Below are positions 1 to 6,080 of a DNA stretch of 9,777 nucleotides, in pieces. The notes beneath the pieces are model-generated. The model did not search any database. It saw nothing but the letters and a program-made list of their open reading frames with translations, and had not been told where the DNA came from. Source of the stretch: Caldithrix sp964532875. Lineage in GTDB: Bacteria > Calditrichota > Calditrichia > Calditrichales > Calditrichaceae. Numbering within the stretch: the stretch's first letter is position 1; each line of letters opens with the position of its first letter. The stretch covers positions 1 through 9,777 of the forward strand of contig CAZHIZ010000132.1 in NCBI GenBank assembly GCA_964532875.1, written 5' to 3'. A program made the translations under genes and the position numbers.

Positions 1-47
1 GTTAATCCGGCAATCGCCGGACTCTGCCAATTGAGCTACGCCGGAAT
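1..47 (-). tRNA. tRNA-like sequence (5' half, cut by window edge; possibly degenerate)
   Basis: Read on the minus strand from 45, this matches a canonical tRNA 5' half: acceptor strand TCCGGCG (45-39), TA at positions 8-9, D-stem GCTC (36-33), D-loop AATTGGCA with the conserved GG, and D-stem partner GAGT (24-21). The next segment does not fold as a normal anticodon arm. It forms a six-pair hairpin, TCCGGC/GCCGGA (21-16 with 11-6), closed by a GATT tetraloop instead of a seven-base loop, so no anticodon can be assigned. The sequence runs off the window before any T-arm or acceptor 3' strand. It could be a tRNA pseudogene, a tRNA-derived regulatory RNA, or the start of an unusual tRNA. The D-arm match is seen directly; function is unknown. 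Confidence 0.4.
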
Positions 48-74
48 TCCAATGATAATTGTAAAGAACTAACG

Positions 75-113
75 TTTGGCAACCTAGTGGTTACCCATTG
101 AGCTGCGCCGGAT
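75..113 (-). pseudogene. second tandem tRNA 5'-half-like remnant
   Basis: On the minus strand from 112 the sequence reads TCCGGCG, CA, GCTC, AATGGG, which repeats the acceptor strand and D-arm of the copy at 45 almost exactly. The D-stem partner is lost: TAACC follows where GAGC is expected, and no anticodon or T-arm follows. Only 67 bases separate the starts of the two copies, too few for a complete tRNA of about 73-76 bases, so this copy cannot be a full tRNA gene. It lies about 35 bases downstream of the start site predicted from the promoter-like element at 151-179, so it may still be transcribed. Confidence 0.4.
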
Positions 114-150
114 TAGTGCTCAATTTCAATTTATCGCTCAACGAGTGCCA

Positions 151-179
151 AATATAAAAACTCTTTCTGTTCGTGTCAA
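151..179 (-). promoter_or_regulatory. near-consensus sigma70-type promoter
   Basis: The minus strand carries TTGACA (179-174), a spacer of exactly 17 bases, and TATATT (156-151). This is a perfect -35 and a five-of-six -10 at the optimal distance. Transcription would start near 144 and run leftward into the two tRNA-like sequences. It lies just downstream of the epimerase stop codon and drives no protein gene inside the window, so a stable RNA or a gene beyond position 1 is the likely target. It assumes the host's main sigma factor reads this consensus; Bacteroidota prefer a different -7/-33 pattern. Confidence 0.5.
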
Positions 180-212
180 TATTTTTACTAAGAAAATATT
201 TAAGTTTTTTAT

Positions 213-1163
213 TTATAATAATGCGTCACGGTGTTTATCAAACCATTCTACGGTACGTTTTAGGCCTTCGTTAACCGGTACCAGAACTTTGTAACCCAAA
301 TATTTTTTGGCGGCAGTAATATCCGCTAAAGAGTGTTTGATGTCGCCGGGACGCGGATCGCCGTGGCGTGCATCAACCGTAGCTCCGGTTAGTTTTTTAA
401 GCTGAGCCGCCAGTTCGTTTAGGGTAATCCGTTCGCCACAGGCAATATTAAAAACCTTGCCCGGAGCTTCCGGGGCTTTGCAGGCTAAAAGATTGGCCTG
501 AATCACGTTGTCGATGTAAGTGAAATCGCGGCTTTGCTCCCCATCTCCGTAAATAACGGGCGATTCGTTTTTGAAAAACGCTTTGATGAATTTGGGAATT
601 ACCGCCGAATAATAGGAGTTCGGATCCTGACGACGACCGAAAATGTTAAAATAACGCAAAGCTACGGTTTCCAGACCGTACACTTTGTAAAAAACCGCAC
701 AGTAATTTTCCGCTGCTAATTTATTGACGGCATACGGAGAAAGAGGATTGGGTTTCATGGTTTCCACTTTGGGCAAAGTGGGCGTATCACCGTAAGCCGA
801 AGACGAAGCGGCATACACCACGCGTTTTACGCCGTTTTCTTTGGCTGCGTAAAGCACGTTCAATGTCCCGTTTAAATTGTTGTCGTTGCTTTCGATGGGC
901 GTTTGAATGGAGCGCGGCACCGATGGCAAAGCGGCTTGATGTAAAATGTAATCCACGTCTTTGGTGATTTCCAGAAGGGTGTTCAGATAGCGCACATCCC
1001 CCGTAATAATTTCCACTTTATCTTTCAAATGGGCAATGTTCTCCATCTTGCCTGTTGAAAAATTATCCAGAATTTTAACGGTTGCGCCTTGTTCCACCAA
1101 TGCTTCCGCTAAATTCGATCCGATGAAGCCGGCACCGCCGGTAATTAAATAGACTTCACTCAT
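213..1163 (-). CDS. NAD-dependent nucleotide-sugar epimerase/dehydratase (extended SDR, UDP-glucose/UDP-GlcNAc 4-epimerase-like)
   Basis: This is an extended short-chain dehydrogenase/reductase of 316 residues, a normal length for the GalE/WbpP-like group. The N-terminal Rossmann motif GGAGFIGS is at 9-16, and D33 follows the second strand and would bind the NAD ribose. The catalytic signature is complete: SSSAYG (120-125) and Y144-x3-K148. ALRYFNIFG (168-176) and RPGDIKHSLAD (271-281) are typical of nucleotide-sugar 4-epimerases. The product should be cytosolic and supply a UDP-sugar for lipopolysaccharide or other surface polysaccharide; the exact sugar cannot be told from sequence. The ATG is supported by GGAGG about ten bases upstream. 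It lies downstream of gmhA on the same strand but 197 bases away, with its own promoter-like region, so it may be a separate unit. Confidence 0.88.
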   Translation of the reverse strand: MSEVYLITGGAGFIGSNLAEALVEQGATVKILDNFSTGKMENIAHLKDKVEIITGDVRYLNTLLEITKDVDYILHQAALPSVPRSIQTPIESNDNNLNGTLNVLYAAKENGVKRVVYAASSSAYGDTPTLPKVETMKPNPLSPYAVNKLAAENYCAVFYKVYGLETVALRYFNIFGRRQDPNSYYSAVIPKFIKAFFKNESPVIYGDGEQSRDFTYIDNVIQANLLACKAPEAPGKVFNIACGERITLNELAAQLKKLTGATVDARHGDPRPGDIKHSLADITAAKKYLGYKVLVPVNEGLKRTVEWFDKHRDALL

Positions 1164-1196
1164 TCCTTTGCCTCCGGAAAATTAAATATTGTTTTG

Positions 1197-1228
1197 ATGA
1201 ATTTGTTCATTTGTTTGACCGATGTCAA
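1197..1228 (-). promoter_or_regulatory. possible promoter/operator with two 14-bp inverted repeats upstream of the epimerase
   Basis: Two perfect inverted repeats of the same 5-4-5 design lie side by side: ATGAATTTGTTCAT (1197-1210) and TTGACCGATGTCAA (1215-1228). Their centres are 18 bases apart. On the minus strand the second supplies a TTGACA -35 hexamer (1228-1223), but the -10 candidate at 17-base spacing (CAAATT) is poor. On the plus strand the same repeat gives TTGACC, with TTTAAT at 17-base spacing. They sit 35-65 bases upstream of the epimerase ATG, a reasonable place for an operator. No regulator gene is adjacent. Confidence 0.3.
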
Positions 1229-1335
1229 TTTTTGTAATTTAATCGAAATCGTTTGTGCCTAATTTCTTTCAATCGGAATATTTTTTTAAATCTGAATGCC
1301 TTTGTTAAAGATATCGATAGATTATTTGAATTGGT

Positions 1336-1357
1336 AATTAAAAACCAACTTTTTTGG
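1336..1357 (-). terminator. weak terminator-like hairpin after gmhA
   Basis: On the minus strand, immediately after the gmhA stop codon, CCAA (1357-1354) and TTGG (1348-1345) form a short stem around AAAAG, followed by TTTTT (1344-1340). The layout is that of an intrinsic terminator, but a four-pair stem is weak. If it works it would separate gmhA from the epimerase downstream. Confidence 0.3.
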
Positions 1358-1360
1358 GAA

Positions 1361-1957
1361 TCACAGGGCGGATGACGCTCCGTAAAGCGTTTGCTCTACC
1401 AATTCCACGATAATATGTCCGATGGTAATATGGGCCTCTTGAATGTATTGTGTGTTGTGCGAGGGCACAATAATGGCCAAATCCGTCAAAGCCCGGCCTT
1501 TCCCTCCGTCATTACCCAGCAGGCCTATGGTCATAAGTTCGTTCTTTCGGGCAAGTTCGAAGGCTTTCAGCACATTAGGGGAGTTGCCGCTGGTCGAAAT
1601 GCCGAGCAAAACATCTCCCTGCCGGCCGAAGGCTTCTACCTGACGGGCAAAAATATTTTCGTAGCCGATATCATTGGCCCCGGCTGTTAAGATGGAGCTG
1701 TCTGTGGTGAGAGCCAGGGCAGGAAGAGCCGGACGCTGCAGGTGATGCGAGAGACGGATGACGAATTCGGCGGCAATGTGCTGTGCATCGGCCGCACTAC
1801 CGCCGTTTCCGCAAAGTAATAATTGGTGCCCCTGCCGTAAGGCTTGAGCAATCAGCACGACGGCCCGTTCAATGCCTGGGCTGCATGTTTGTACAATTTG
1901 TTGCTTTAAGGCGGCACTTTCTTGCAAATGTCGGGCTATGGCACGGGAATAATCCAT
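1361..1957 (-). CDS. gmhA: phosphoheptose isomerase (sedoheptulose-7-phosphate isomerase)
   Basis: GmhA converts sedoheptulose 7-phosphate to D-glycero-D-manno-heptose 7-phosphate, the first step toward ADP-heptose for the inner core of lipopolysaccharide. The 198 residues match the family's usual 190-200 and form a single SIS domain. CGNGGSAADAQHIAAEF spans 49-65, giving H60 and E64. The phosphate-binding TSGNS is at 122-126, and Q173 and H181 lie in the C-terminal helix. H60, E64, Q173 and H181 correspond to E. coli H61, E65, Q172 and H180, the metal site, so it should be active. AGGA lies upstream of the ATG, inside the preceding gene, whose stop codon overlaps this start by one base (TAATG). 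The related replication factor DiaA is the main alternative, but the full metal site favours GmhA. No gmhB or hldE is in the window. Confidence 0.9.
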   Translation of the reverse strand: MDYSRAIARHLQESAALKQQIVQTCSPGIERAVVLIAQALRQGHQLLLCGNGGSAADAQHIAAEFVIRLSHHLQRPALPALALTTDSSILTAGANDIGYENIFARQVEAFGRQGDVLLGISTSGNSPNVLKAFELARKNELMTIGLLGNDGGKGRALTDLAIIVPSHNTQYIQEAHITIGHIIVELVEQTLYGASSAL

Positions 1958-2721
1958 TAATCGTTTTCCTTTTGGTGAATGGCAGATGCAAATTCTCTAA
2001 TGAATGCCGAATCGTTTTGTGCCTCCAGAATGGTGCCGGTAACCACGAAAGAGGCGCCGGCTTCTACCTTTTCCGCGGCTTCTTCCGGCGTACGAATGCC
2101 CCCGCCCACGATTATGGGGATTTCGACCGTTGATGAAATGGCTTTGATCAAAGTGGGGGGCACGGAAAATTTAGCACCGCTGCCGCCTTCCAAATAAATT
2201 AATTTAAAACCGAAGTACTGGGCCGTTAAGGCATGGGCCACGGCAATTTCCGGCTTGTGTCTGGGTAAAGGGCGGGTTCCGCTCATAAATTCCGCAGAGG
2301 TAACCTGTCCGGATTCGATCAATAAATAGGCCGTGGAAATGGGTTCCAATTTTAGGGAATGAATAATGGGCGAGGCCTGAACCTGTGTGCCCACCAAATG
2401 GTCGGCATTCCGTCCGCTGATTAAAGAAAGAAATAAAATCGCATCGGCATGGGCCGAAATTTGATGTACACCGCCCGGAAAAATAATGACCGGTTTGTCT
2501 TGAGAATATTGCTTAAATGTTTGGATGTAGCGGTCGAAATCCGGGGTGAGCAACAAACTGCCTCCAACCAAAAATGCGTCCACTCCGGCCTGAGAGGCTT
2601 TTTCGATTAAAGAGGGTAGATGTTCGGGTGCGGTTTTATCCGGATCGATTAACATTAAAAAACCGGCACCGCGTTTTTTCATGATTTCTAAAAGGCGTTG
2701 ATAAACGGACGTCAAACTCAT
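1957..2721 (-). CDS. geranylgeranylglyceryl phosphate synthase family protein (PcrB/GGGPS, bacterial)
   Basis: Members of this (beta/alpha)8-barrel family couple a polyprenyl diphosphate to sn-glycerol-1-phosphate, the first ether-lipid step in archaea; FCB bacteria carry members with the same chemistry. From the ATG at 2721 the protein has 254 residues. Visible motifs are LIDPDK (24-29), VGGS (52-55), FPG (81-83), TAYLLIESG (130-138), TSAEFMSGTRPLP (141-153), YLEGGSG (176-182) and the phosphate-binding VGGGIR (205-210) with GASFVVTGT (222-230). The frame stays open to a TTG at 2799, but the ATG at 2721 has AGGA about ten bases upstream and begins right at the conserved domain, so I prefer it. 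The stop overlaps the gmhA start as TAATG, implying translational coupling. The prenyl chain length (C20, or C35 as in heptaprenylglyceryl-phosphate synthase) is not determined. No G1P dehydrogenase or DGGGP synthase is in view. Confidence 0.88.
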   Translation of the reverse strand: MSLTSVYQRLLEIMKKRGAGFLMLIDPDKTAPEHLPSLIEKASQAGVDAFLVGGSLLLTPDFDRYIQTFKQYSQDKPVIIFPGGVHQISAHADAILFLSLISGRNADHLVGTQVQASPIIHSLKLEPISTAYLLIESGQVTSAEFMSGTRPLPRHKPEIAVAHALTAQYFGFKLIYLEGGSGAKFSVPPTLIKAISSTVEIPIIVGGGIRTPEEAAEKVEAGASFVVTGTILEAQNDSAFIREFASAIHQKEND

Positions 2722-3041
2722 GAAGAAAAGTCCTGTCGAAAATAATAATACCGTTTTGAAATACACGTCGAAAATACTAAATTGGCCTAAGAAAATCAAG
2801 CAACGGCTTGCATAATCATAAATGCGCTGTCCCTTTTAAAGCGCTGTTTCTTCTAAAGTAAATGAAAACGAATGAAAGTATTTACCAATTACATTAGCGC
2901 ATAAAGTTAAACAATTCGTTATTTTTAACAATGTGCAGCGGAACGAAATTTATTGTTCGTGCTCTAAATTATGCTTAAATTGATTGCGGATATTCGGGGA
3001 TTCCAAAGTTTGACCTTAAAATTAAACATAGGGAAAGAACA
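2722..3041. promoter_or_regulatory. divergent intergenic region between the GGGPS and MEMO genes
   Basis: This AT-rich 320-base stretch must hold promoters for both directions. For the MEMO gene a weak candidate is TTGTTC (2953-2958), 17 bases, TAAATT (2976-2981). For the minus-strand operon a weak candidate is TTGCTT (2808-2803), 18 bases, TAGTAT; its -35 overlaps a 5-4-5 inverted repeat, CAAGC/GCTTG (2797-2810). The clearest structure is the 17-base tandem repeat listed separately. I see no further ORF, tRNA or riboswitch here. Confidence 0.35.
2824..2857. repeat. tandem 17-bp direct repeat (two copies)
   Basis: GCGCTGTCCCTTTTAAA (2824-2840) is followed with no gap by GCGCTGTTTCTTCTAAA (2841-2857), matching at 14 of 17 positions. 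It lies about 105-135 bases upstream of the GGGPS ATG and 185 bases upstream of the MEMO ATG. It is followed by an imperfect 10-base repeat, AATGAAAACG/AATGAAAGTA (2861-2880). Two head-to-tail copies in a divergent promoter region suggest binding sites for a regulator, but replication slippage would also explain them. Confidence 0.6.
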
Positions 3042-3872
3042 ATGATTGAAGAAAAAATAAGAAGACCCGCAGTGGCCGGGATGTTTTACTCGGGTAATCC
3101 CGAAACGCTGGAACGGGAAGTGGCCGTCTTTCTGGAAAGCGCCCATCCCGAAGCCAATGTGCACGAAATATTCGGACTTGTGGCGCCCCATGCCGGTTAC
3201 ATGTATTCCGGCGGAGTGGCTGCCAGGGCCTATCGTCAAATTATGGACCGCCATTACGATGTGGTGGTCGTTATCTCTCCCAGCCACCATGTTTATTTTG
3301 AGAAAATTTCCGTTTACAACGGCGATTACTACGAAACGCCCTTAGGATTAATTCCGGTAGATAAAGAGCTTGCTCTTCTACTGGCCGAAGCCGATGAGCA
3401 GATCATTTATTCGTCCATCGGGCACGAGGGGCAGGAACACGCGCTGGAAGTGCAACTGCCTTTTCTGCAACACGTTTTGGAGGATTTTCGTTTGGTGCCC
3501 ATTGTGATGGGAAATCAAAGCTATGAAAATATTTTGTCTTTGTCCGATGCCTTAAGTAAAGTTTTACACGGGCAGAAGGCTTTGATTGTGGCCAGCTCCG
3601 ATCTTTCTCATTATCATCCTTACGATGTTGCCGTCCGCATGGATTCGATTGTGATCGAACACATCAATAATTTTACGGAAGACAATTTGTACGACGATTT
3701 AACCAGCGGTGTTTGCGAAATGTGCGGCGGCGGGCCGGTTATTGCCATGATGAAAGCCTGTCGGAATTTGGGCGCCGATAAATCGAAGGTGATTCTTTAC
3801 CGCAATTCGGGGGATGTCACCGATGAACGCTCTCAGGTCGTCGGGTATTTGGCGGCTATGATTTACCGGTAA
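3042..3872 (+). CDS. amrB: AmmeMemoRadiSam system protein B (MEMO1 family)
   Basis: This is a complete member of the MEMO family (276 residues), related to extradiol-dioxygenase LigB folds and to human MEMO1. Family motifs are all present: RRPAVAGMFY (7-16), VAPHAGYMYSGG (47-58), ISPSHHVYF (78-86), GHEGQEHALEVQLPFLQ (127-143), SSDLSHYH (185-192) and CEMCGGGP (225-232). H50, H82, H190 and C228 line up with the metal-coordinating positions described for human MEMO1 (H49, H81, H192, C244), so a metal site is probable. The protein has no signal or membrane segment and should be cytosolic. In many prokaryotes it sits with an AMMECR1 protein (system A) and a radical-SAM protein; neither is here. 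The substrate is not established. The ATG is preceded by AGGGAAAG at suitable spacing. Confidence 0.92.
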   Translation: MIEEKIRRPAVAGMFYSGNPETLEREVAVFLESAHPEANVHEIFGLVAPHAGYMYSGGVAARAYRQIMDRHYDVVVVISPSHHVYFEKISVYNGDYYETPLGLIPVDKELALLLAEADEQIIYSSIGHEGQEHALEVQLPFLQHVLEDFRLVPIVMGNQSYENILSLSDALSKVLHGQKALIVASSDLSHYHPYDVAVRMDSIVIEHINNFTEDNLYDDLTSGVCEMCGGGPVIAMMKACRNLGADKSKVILYRNSGDVTDERSQVVGYLAAMIYR

Positions 3873-3985
3873 AGGGGAAAATTGGAATTAGGACGCTACG
3901 TACGGATCAAAGTAATTCGCTGAAACATTTGTTCTGTTTCGGCGTTAAGTGAGGTCTGTTAGTTCAAAATTTTGTTGGAGGACGC

Positions 3986-4597
3986 ATGAAAAAAGGTTGC
4001 CTTGTTTGGCTATTGGTCGGTCTCGGAATCATTCTCGTTATTGCCTTATCGGCCTTCGTGACCGTTAAGAATTATTACAATACATTCGTTACTCTCGAAG
4101 AGAATGTGAATCAGGCCTGGGCACAGGTGGAAAACGTTTACCAAAGACGCGCCGATCTCATTCCCAATTTGGTGGAAGTGGTTAAAGGCTATGCCAAACA
4201 CGAACGCGAAACTTTGCAAGCCGTTGTGGAAGCACGGTCCAAAGTGGGCGGCCAAATTAAAGTTGGTGCAAAAGTGTTAAACGATCCTCAGGCGTTTGCC
4301 CGTTTTCAGCAAGCGCAGGACGCCCTGACTTCTGCCCTGCAACGCTTGATGGTTGTGGTGGAACGCTATCCCGACTTAAAAGCGAATCAGAATTTTTTGG
4401 ATTTGCAAGCCCAGTTGGAAGGAACGGAGAACCGAATTGCGGTCGAGAGACGTCGTTTTAACCAGGCGGTACAGGCTTACAATACGGCTATTCGTAAATT
4501 TCCGGGCAATATTATTGCCGGAATGTTCGGATTTAGAGAAAAACCCTATTTTAAGGCACAAGCGGGCAGCGAGAAAGTCCCCAAAGTTAAATTTTAA
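3986..4597 (+). CDS. lemA: LemA family membrane protein
   Basis: LemA proteins are small, single-pass helical proteins found across bacteria, with no settled biochemical role. This one has 203 residues. A hydrophobic segment at 6-27 anchors it, with the helical remainder presumably outside the cytoplasm. The family signature is intact: ENVNQAWAQVENVYQRRADL (39-58) followed by IPNLVEVVKGYAKHE (59-73). The second helical hairpin with NRIAVERRRFNQAVQAYN (149-166) and the late IAGMFGFREKPYF (177-189) are also characteristic. GGAGG lies seven bases before the ATG. It heads a cluster with two TPM-domain genes downstream on the same strand; lemA next to TPM genes is a recurrent arrangement, suggesting the products work together at the membrane. 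C5 is not in a lipobox and is unlikely to be lipidated. Confidence 0.93.
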   Translation: MKKGCLVWLLVGLGIILVIALSAFVTVKNYYNTFVTLEENVNQAWAQVENVYQRRADLIPNLVEVVKGYAKHERETLQAVVEARSKVGGQIKVGAKVLNDPQAFARFQQAQDALTSALQRLMVVVERYPDLKANQNFLDLQAQLEGTENRIAVERRRFNQAVQAYNTAIRKFPGNIIAGMFGFREKPYFKAQAGSEKVPKVKF

Positions 4598-4667
4598 TGC
4601 CGGCCTCTCGTCGGCTCGGACGGGAGTGAGCTGAGAATACATGCATTAGGAATTGAGAGTTAATACA

Positions 4668-5438
4668 ATGAAACGAATTTCCTTACTTTTTTTTATCTTT
4701 TTGTTGACGGTTTCAACGGCTGTTGCCGCTTTAAAATTGCCGGAAAAACCCCGGGCCTGGGTTACCGATTACGCCGGGGTACTTACCGAGCAGCAAAAAC
4801 ATCAATTGAATGCGGTTTTAGACGATTTGGAAAAACGAACTTCCAATCAAATTTTTATCGCTATTTTCAAACGGATTCCGGAAGATTCCTATTTGGAAGA
4901 TTTTACTAATCGTCTGTTCGAAAAATGGCGGCCGGGTTTGCCCGATAAGAACAACGGTTTGTTAATCACCATTTTTACCGAAGACCACAAAGCCCGAATT
5001 GAAGTGGGGTACGGTTTGGAAGATGTCATTACGGATGTACAGGCACGCCATGTGCTGTACAATGAAATGATTCCCTATTTTAAAAAGGGCGATTATTTCG
5101 GCGGCCTGGTTCAAGGATTGAAAATTCTCATTCCGGCCGTGGAGGGCAAATACAAAATTCCCGTCAAAAATAAAAAGAAAAACAACGGTTCGGATGCCGT
5201 GGACTATTTGTTGATGATTCTGGCCTTCATTTTCTTCTTTGGCATTTTCGGGCGTCGTCGTTCAACCGGTATCGGAACGCGCCGCAGAGGCATGGGCTTT
5301 TGGCCCTTTTTTATCGGCGGCTTCGGAGGAGGATTCGGAGGCGGCGGTGACAGCGGCTTCGGCGGTTTTGGCGGCGGTGGCTTTGGCGGAGGGTTCGGCG
5401 GACTTTCCGGCGGTGGCGGCGCCAGCGGAAGTTGGTAA
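4668..5438 (+). CDS. TPM-domain membrane protein with Gly-rich C-terminal tail (YgcG-like)
   Basis: This is a secreted, membrane-anchored TPM-domain protein of 256 residues. Domains in order: signal peptide (about 1-20, ending AVA), TPM domain (about 28-160) with VTDYAGVLT (32-40), NNGLLITI (95-102), EVGYGLEDV (112-120) and GDYFGGLVQG (141-150), a transmembrane helix (about 180-195), a basic linker (196-208) and a glycine-phenylalanine tail (217-256) ending GGASGSW. TPM domains have been reported as phosphatase-like or chaperone-like in plants; the bacterial activity is unclear. The topology puts the TPM domain in the periplasm and the basic linker and tail on the cytoplasmic side. The frame extends to a TTG at 4653, but the ATG at 4668 has GAGAG eight bases upstream and starts a proper signal peptide. 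It lies 70 bases after lemA, with which it probably cooperates. Confidence 0.9.
   Translation: MKRISLLFFIFLLTVSTAVAALKLPEKPRAWVTDYAGVLTEQQKHQLNAVLDDLEKRTSNQIFIAIFKRIPEDSYLEDFTNRLFEKWRPGLPDKNNGLLITIFTEDHKARIEVGYGLEDVITDVQARHVLYNEMIPYFKKGDYFGGLVQGLKILIPAVEGKYKIPVKNKKKNNGSDAVDYLLMILAFIFFFGIFGRRRSTGIGTRRRGMGFWPFFIGGFGGGFGGGGDSGFGGFGGGGFGGGFGGLSGGGGASGSW
5316..5435 (+). repeat. Gly/Phe-rich coding repeat (GGF/GGGG units)
   Basis: This low-complexity stretch of GGCGG-TTC-type codons encodes the C-terminal tail of the first TPM protein, repeating GGF and GGGG units. It is in frame and ends in the ASGSW terminus common to this family, so it is a genuine protein tail. Its GC bias creates long spurious open frames in the other readings. 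Confidence 0.7.
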
Positions 5439-5569
5439 ATCGGCAATGAAATGGGCAACCGCCGGAAGGCGACGTACCAAATTATTTTACTTTACCACCG
5501 TGATCCGGCAGAGCAGCAAGACGAGCGGACGGTTGCAAAATCGGATCGACGAATGAAACAGGGGGAGCA

Positions 5570-6007
5570 ATGAATCCGGCAAAGTTTTTTACGGATGAAC
5601 AGAAAAAACAAATCGTGGAAGCGATTAAAGAAGCCGAAAACGAGACGAGCGGAGAAATTCGTTTACACATAGAATCCAAATGTAAAGGAGACCCTTTAAA
5701 GCGGGCCATTCAGGTTTTTAAAAAGCTGAAAATGCACCGAACGGACTTACGCAATGGGGTTATCATTTATCTGGCCATTGACGATCGCAAGTTTGCCATT
5801 TGGGGCGATAAAGGAATCAATGAAAAAGTACCGGAAAATTTTTGGCAGGATGTCAAGGAAGTCATGGCCGAATATTTTAAGAAGAACGAACATACGGCGG
5901 GATTGGTAAAAGGGATTTCCATGATCGGAGAAAAATTAAAGGCCTATTTCCCGCACCAGAAAGATGATGTTAATGAATTGTCCGATGATATTTCCATCGG
6001 TGATTAA
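5570..6007 (+). CDS. short soluble TPM-domain protein
   Basis: This is a second TPM-domain protein of 145 residues. It starts directly in the domain: FFTDEQKKQIVEAIKEAE (6-23), TSGEIRLHIE (26-35), RNGVIIYLAIDDRKFAIWGD (61-80) and KGI (81-83), followed by a helical segment and GLVKGISMIGEKL (111-123). It has no signal peptide, no transmembrane helix and no Gly-rich tail, so it is predicted to be cytosolic, unlike its upstream neighbour. The acidic end (DDVNELSDDISIGD) is distinctive. GGGGGAG precedes the ATG at good spacing. It lies 131 bases after the first TPM gene and probably belongs to the same unit. Pairs of one long secreted and one short TPM protein after lemA are seen in other bacteria; function remains unknown. 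Confidence 0.85.
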   Translation: MNPAKFFTDEQKKQIVEAIKEAENETSGEIRLHIESKCKGDPLKRAIQVFKKLKMHRTDLRNGVIIYLAIDDRKFAIWGDKGINEKVPENFWQDVKEVMAEYFKKNEHTAGLVKGISMIGEKLKAYFPHQKDDVNELSDDISIGD

Positions 6008-6013
6008 AGCGGG

Positions 6014-6077
6014 GGGCAACGTTCAATCGCTGAAAACTTCCACAGTATTTTTTAATGAGATTCCTGCTGTGTTGCCC
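6014..6077. terminator. possible bidirectional terminator hairpin between convergent genes
   Basis: Between the convergent ends of the short TPM gene and the lipoprotein gene, GGGCAA (6014-6019) pairs with TTGCCC (6072-6077) and CACAG (6041-6045) with CTGTG (6067-6071). Together they form an 11-pair stem with a 21-base bulge on one side and a 21-base loop. The position suits a shared terminator, but the bulge is large and neither side has a clean T-run. Confidence 0.25.
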
Positions 6078-6080
6078 TTG

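Noticed and set aside
1..113. Attachment-site duplication by an integrative element at a tRNA gene
   Set aside because: Integrative elements usually duplicate a tRNA 3' end; here 5' halves are repeated, and no integrase or other mobile gene is present.
1391..2133. Plus-strand frames of 66-116 codons over gmhA and the GGGPS gene
   Set aside because: They are antisense shadows of two well-supported genes with intact catalytic motifs.
2722..2799. N-terminal extension of the GGGPS-family protein from a TTG at 2799
   Set aside because: The added 26 residues lie before the conserved barrel. The ATG at 2721 has AGGA at good spacing and begins right at the domain.
2964..3290. 108-codon minus-strand frame across the MEMO start
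   Set aside because: It is antisense to conserved MEMO motifs and has no ribosome binding site or family resemblance.
5239..5556. Ala-rich 105-codon plus-strand frame and proline/alanine-rich minus-strand frames over the TPM tail
   Set aside because: They are by-products of the GC-rich Gly-Phe repeat; the in-frame TPM tail has the family's expected ending, and the others have no recognisable content.
5447..5556. 36-codon frame between the two TPM genes (starts MKWATAGRRR)
   Set aside because: It has no convincing ribosome binding site and no recognisable content, and it shares the frame of the Ala-rich shadow over the repeat.
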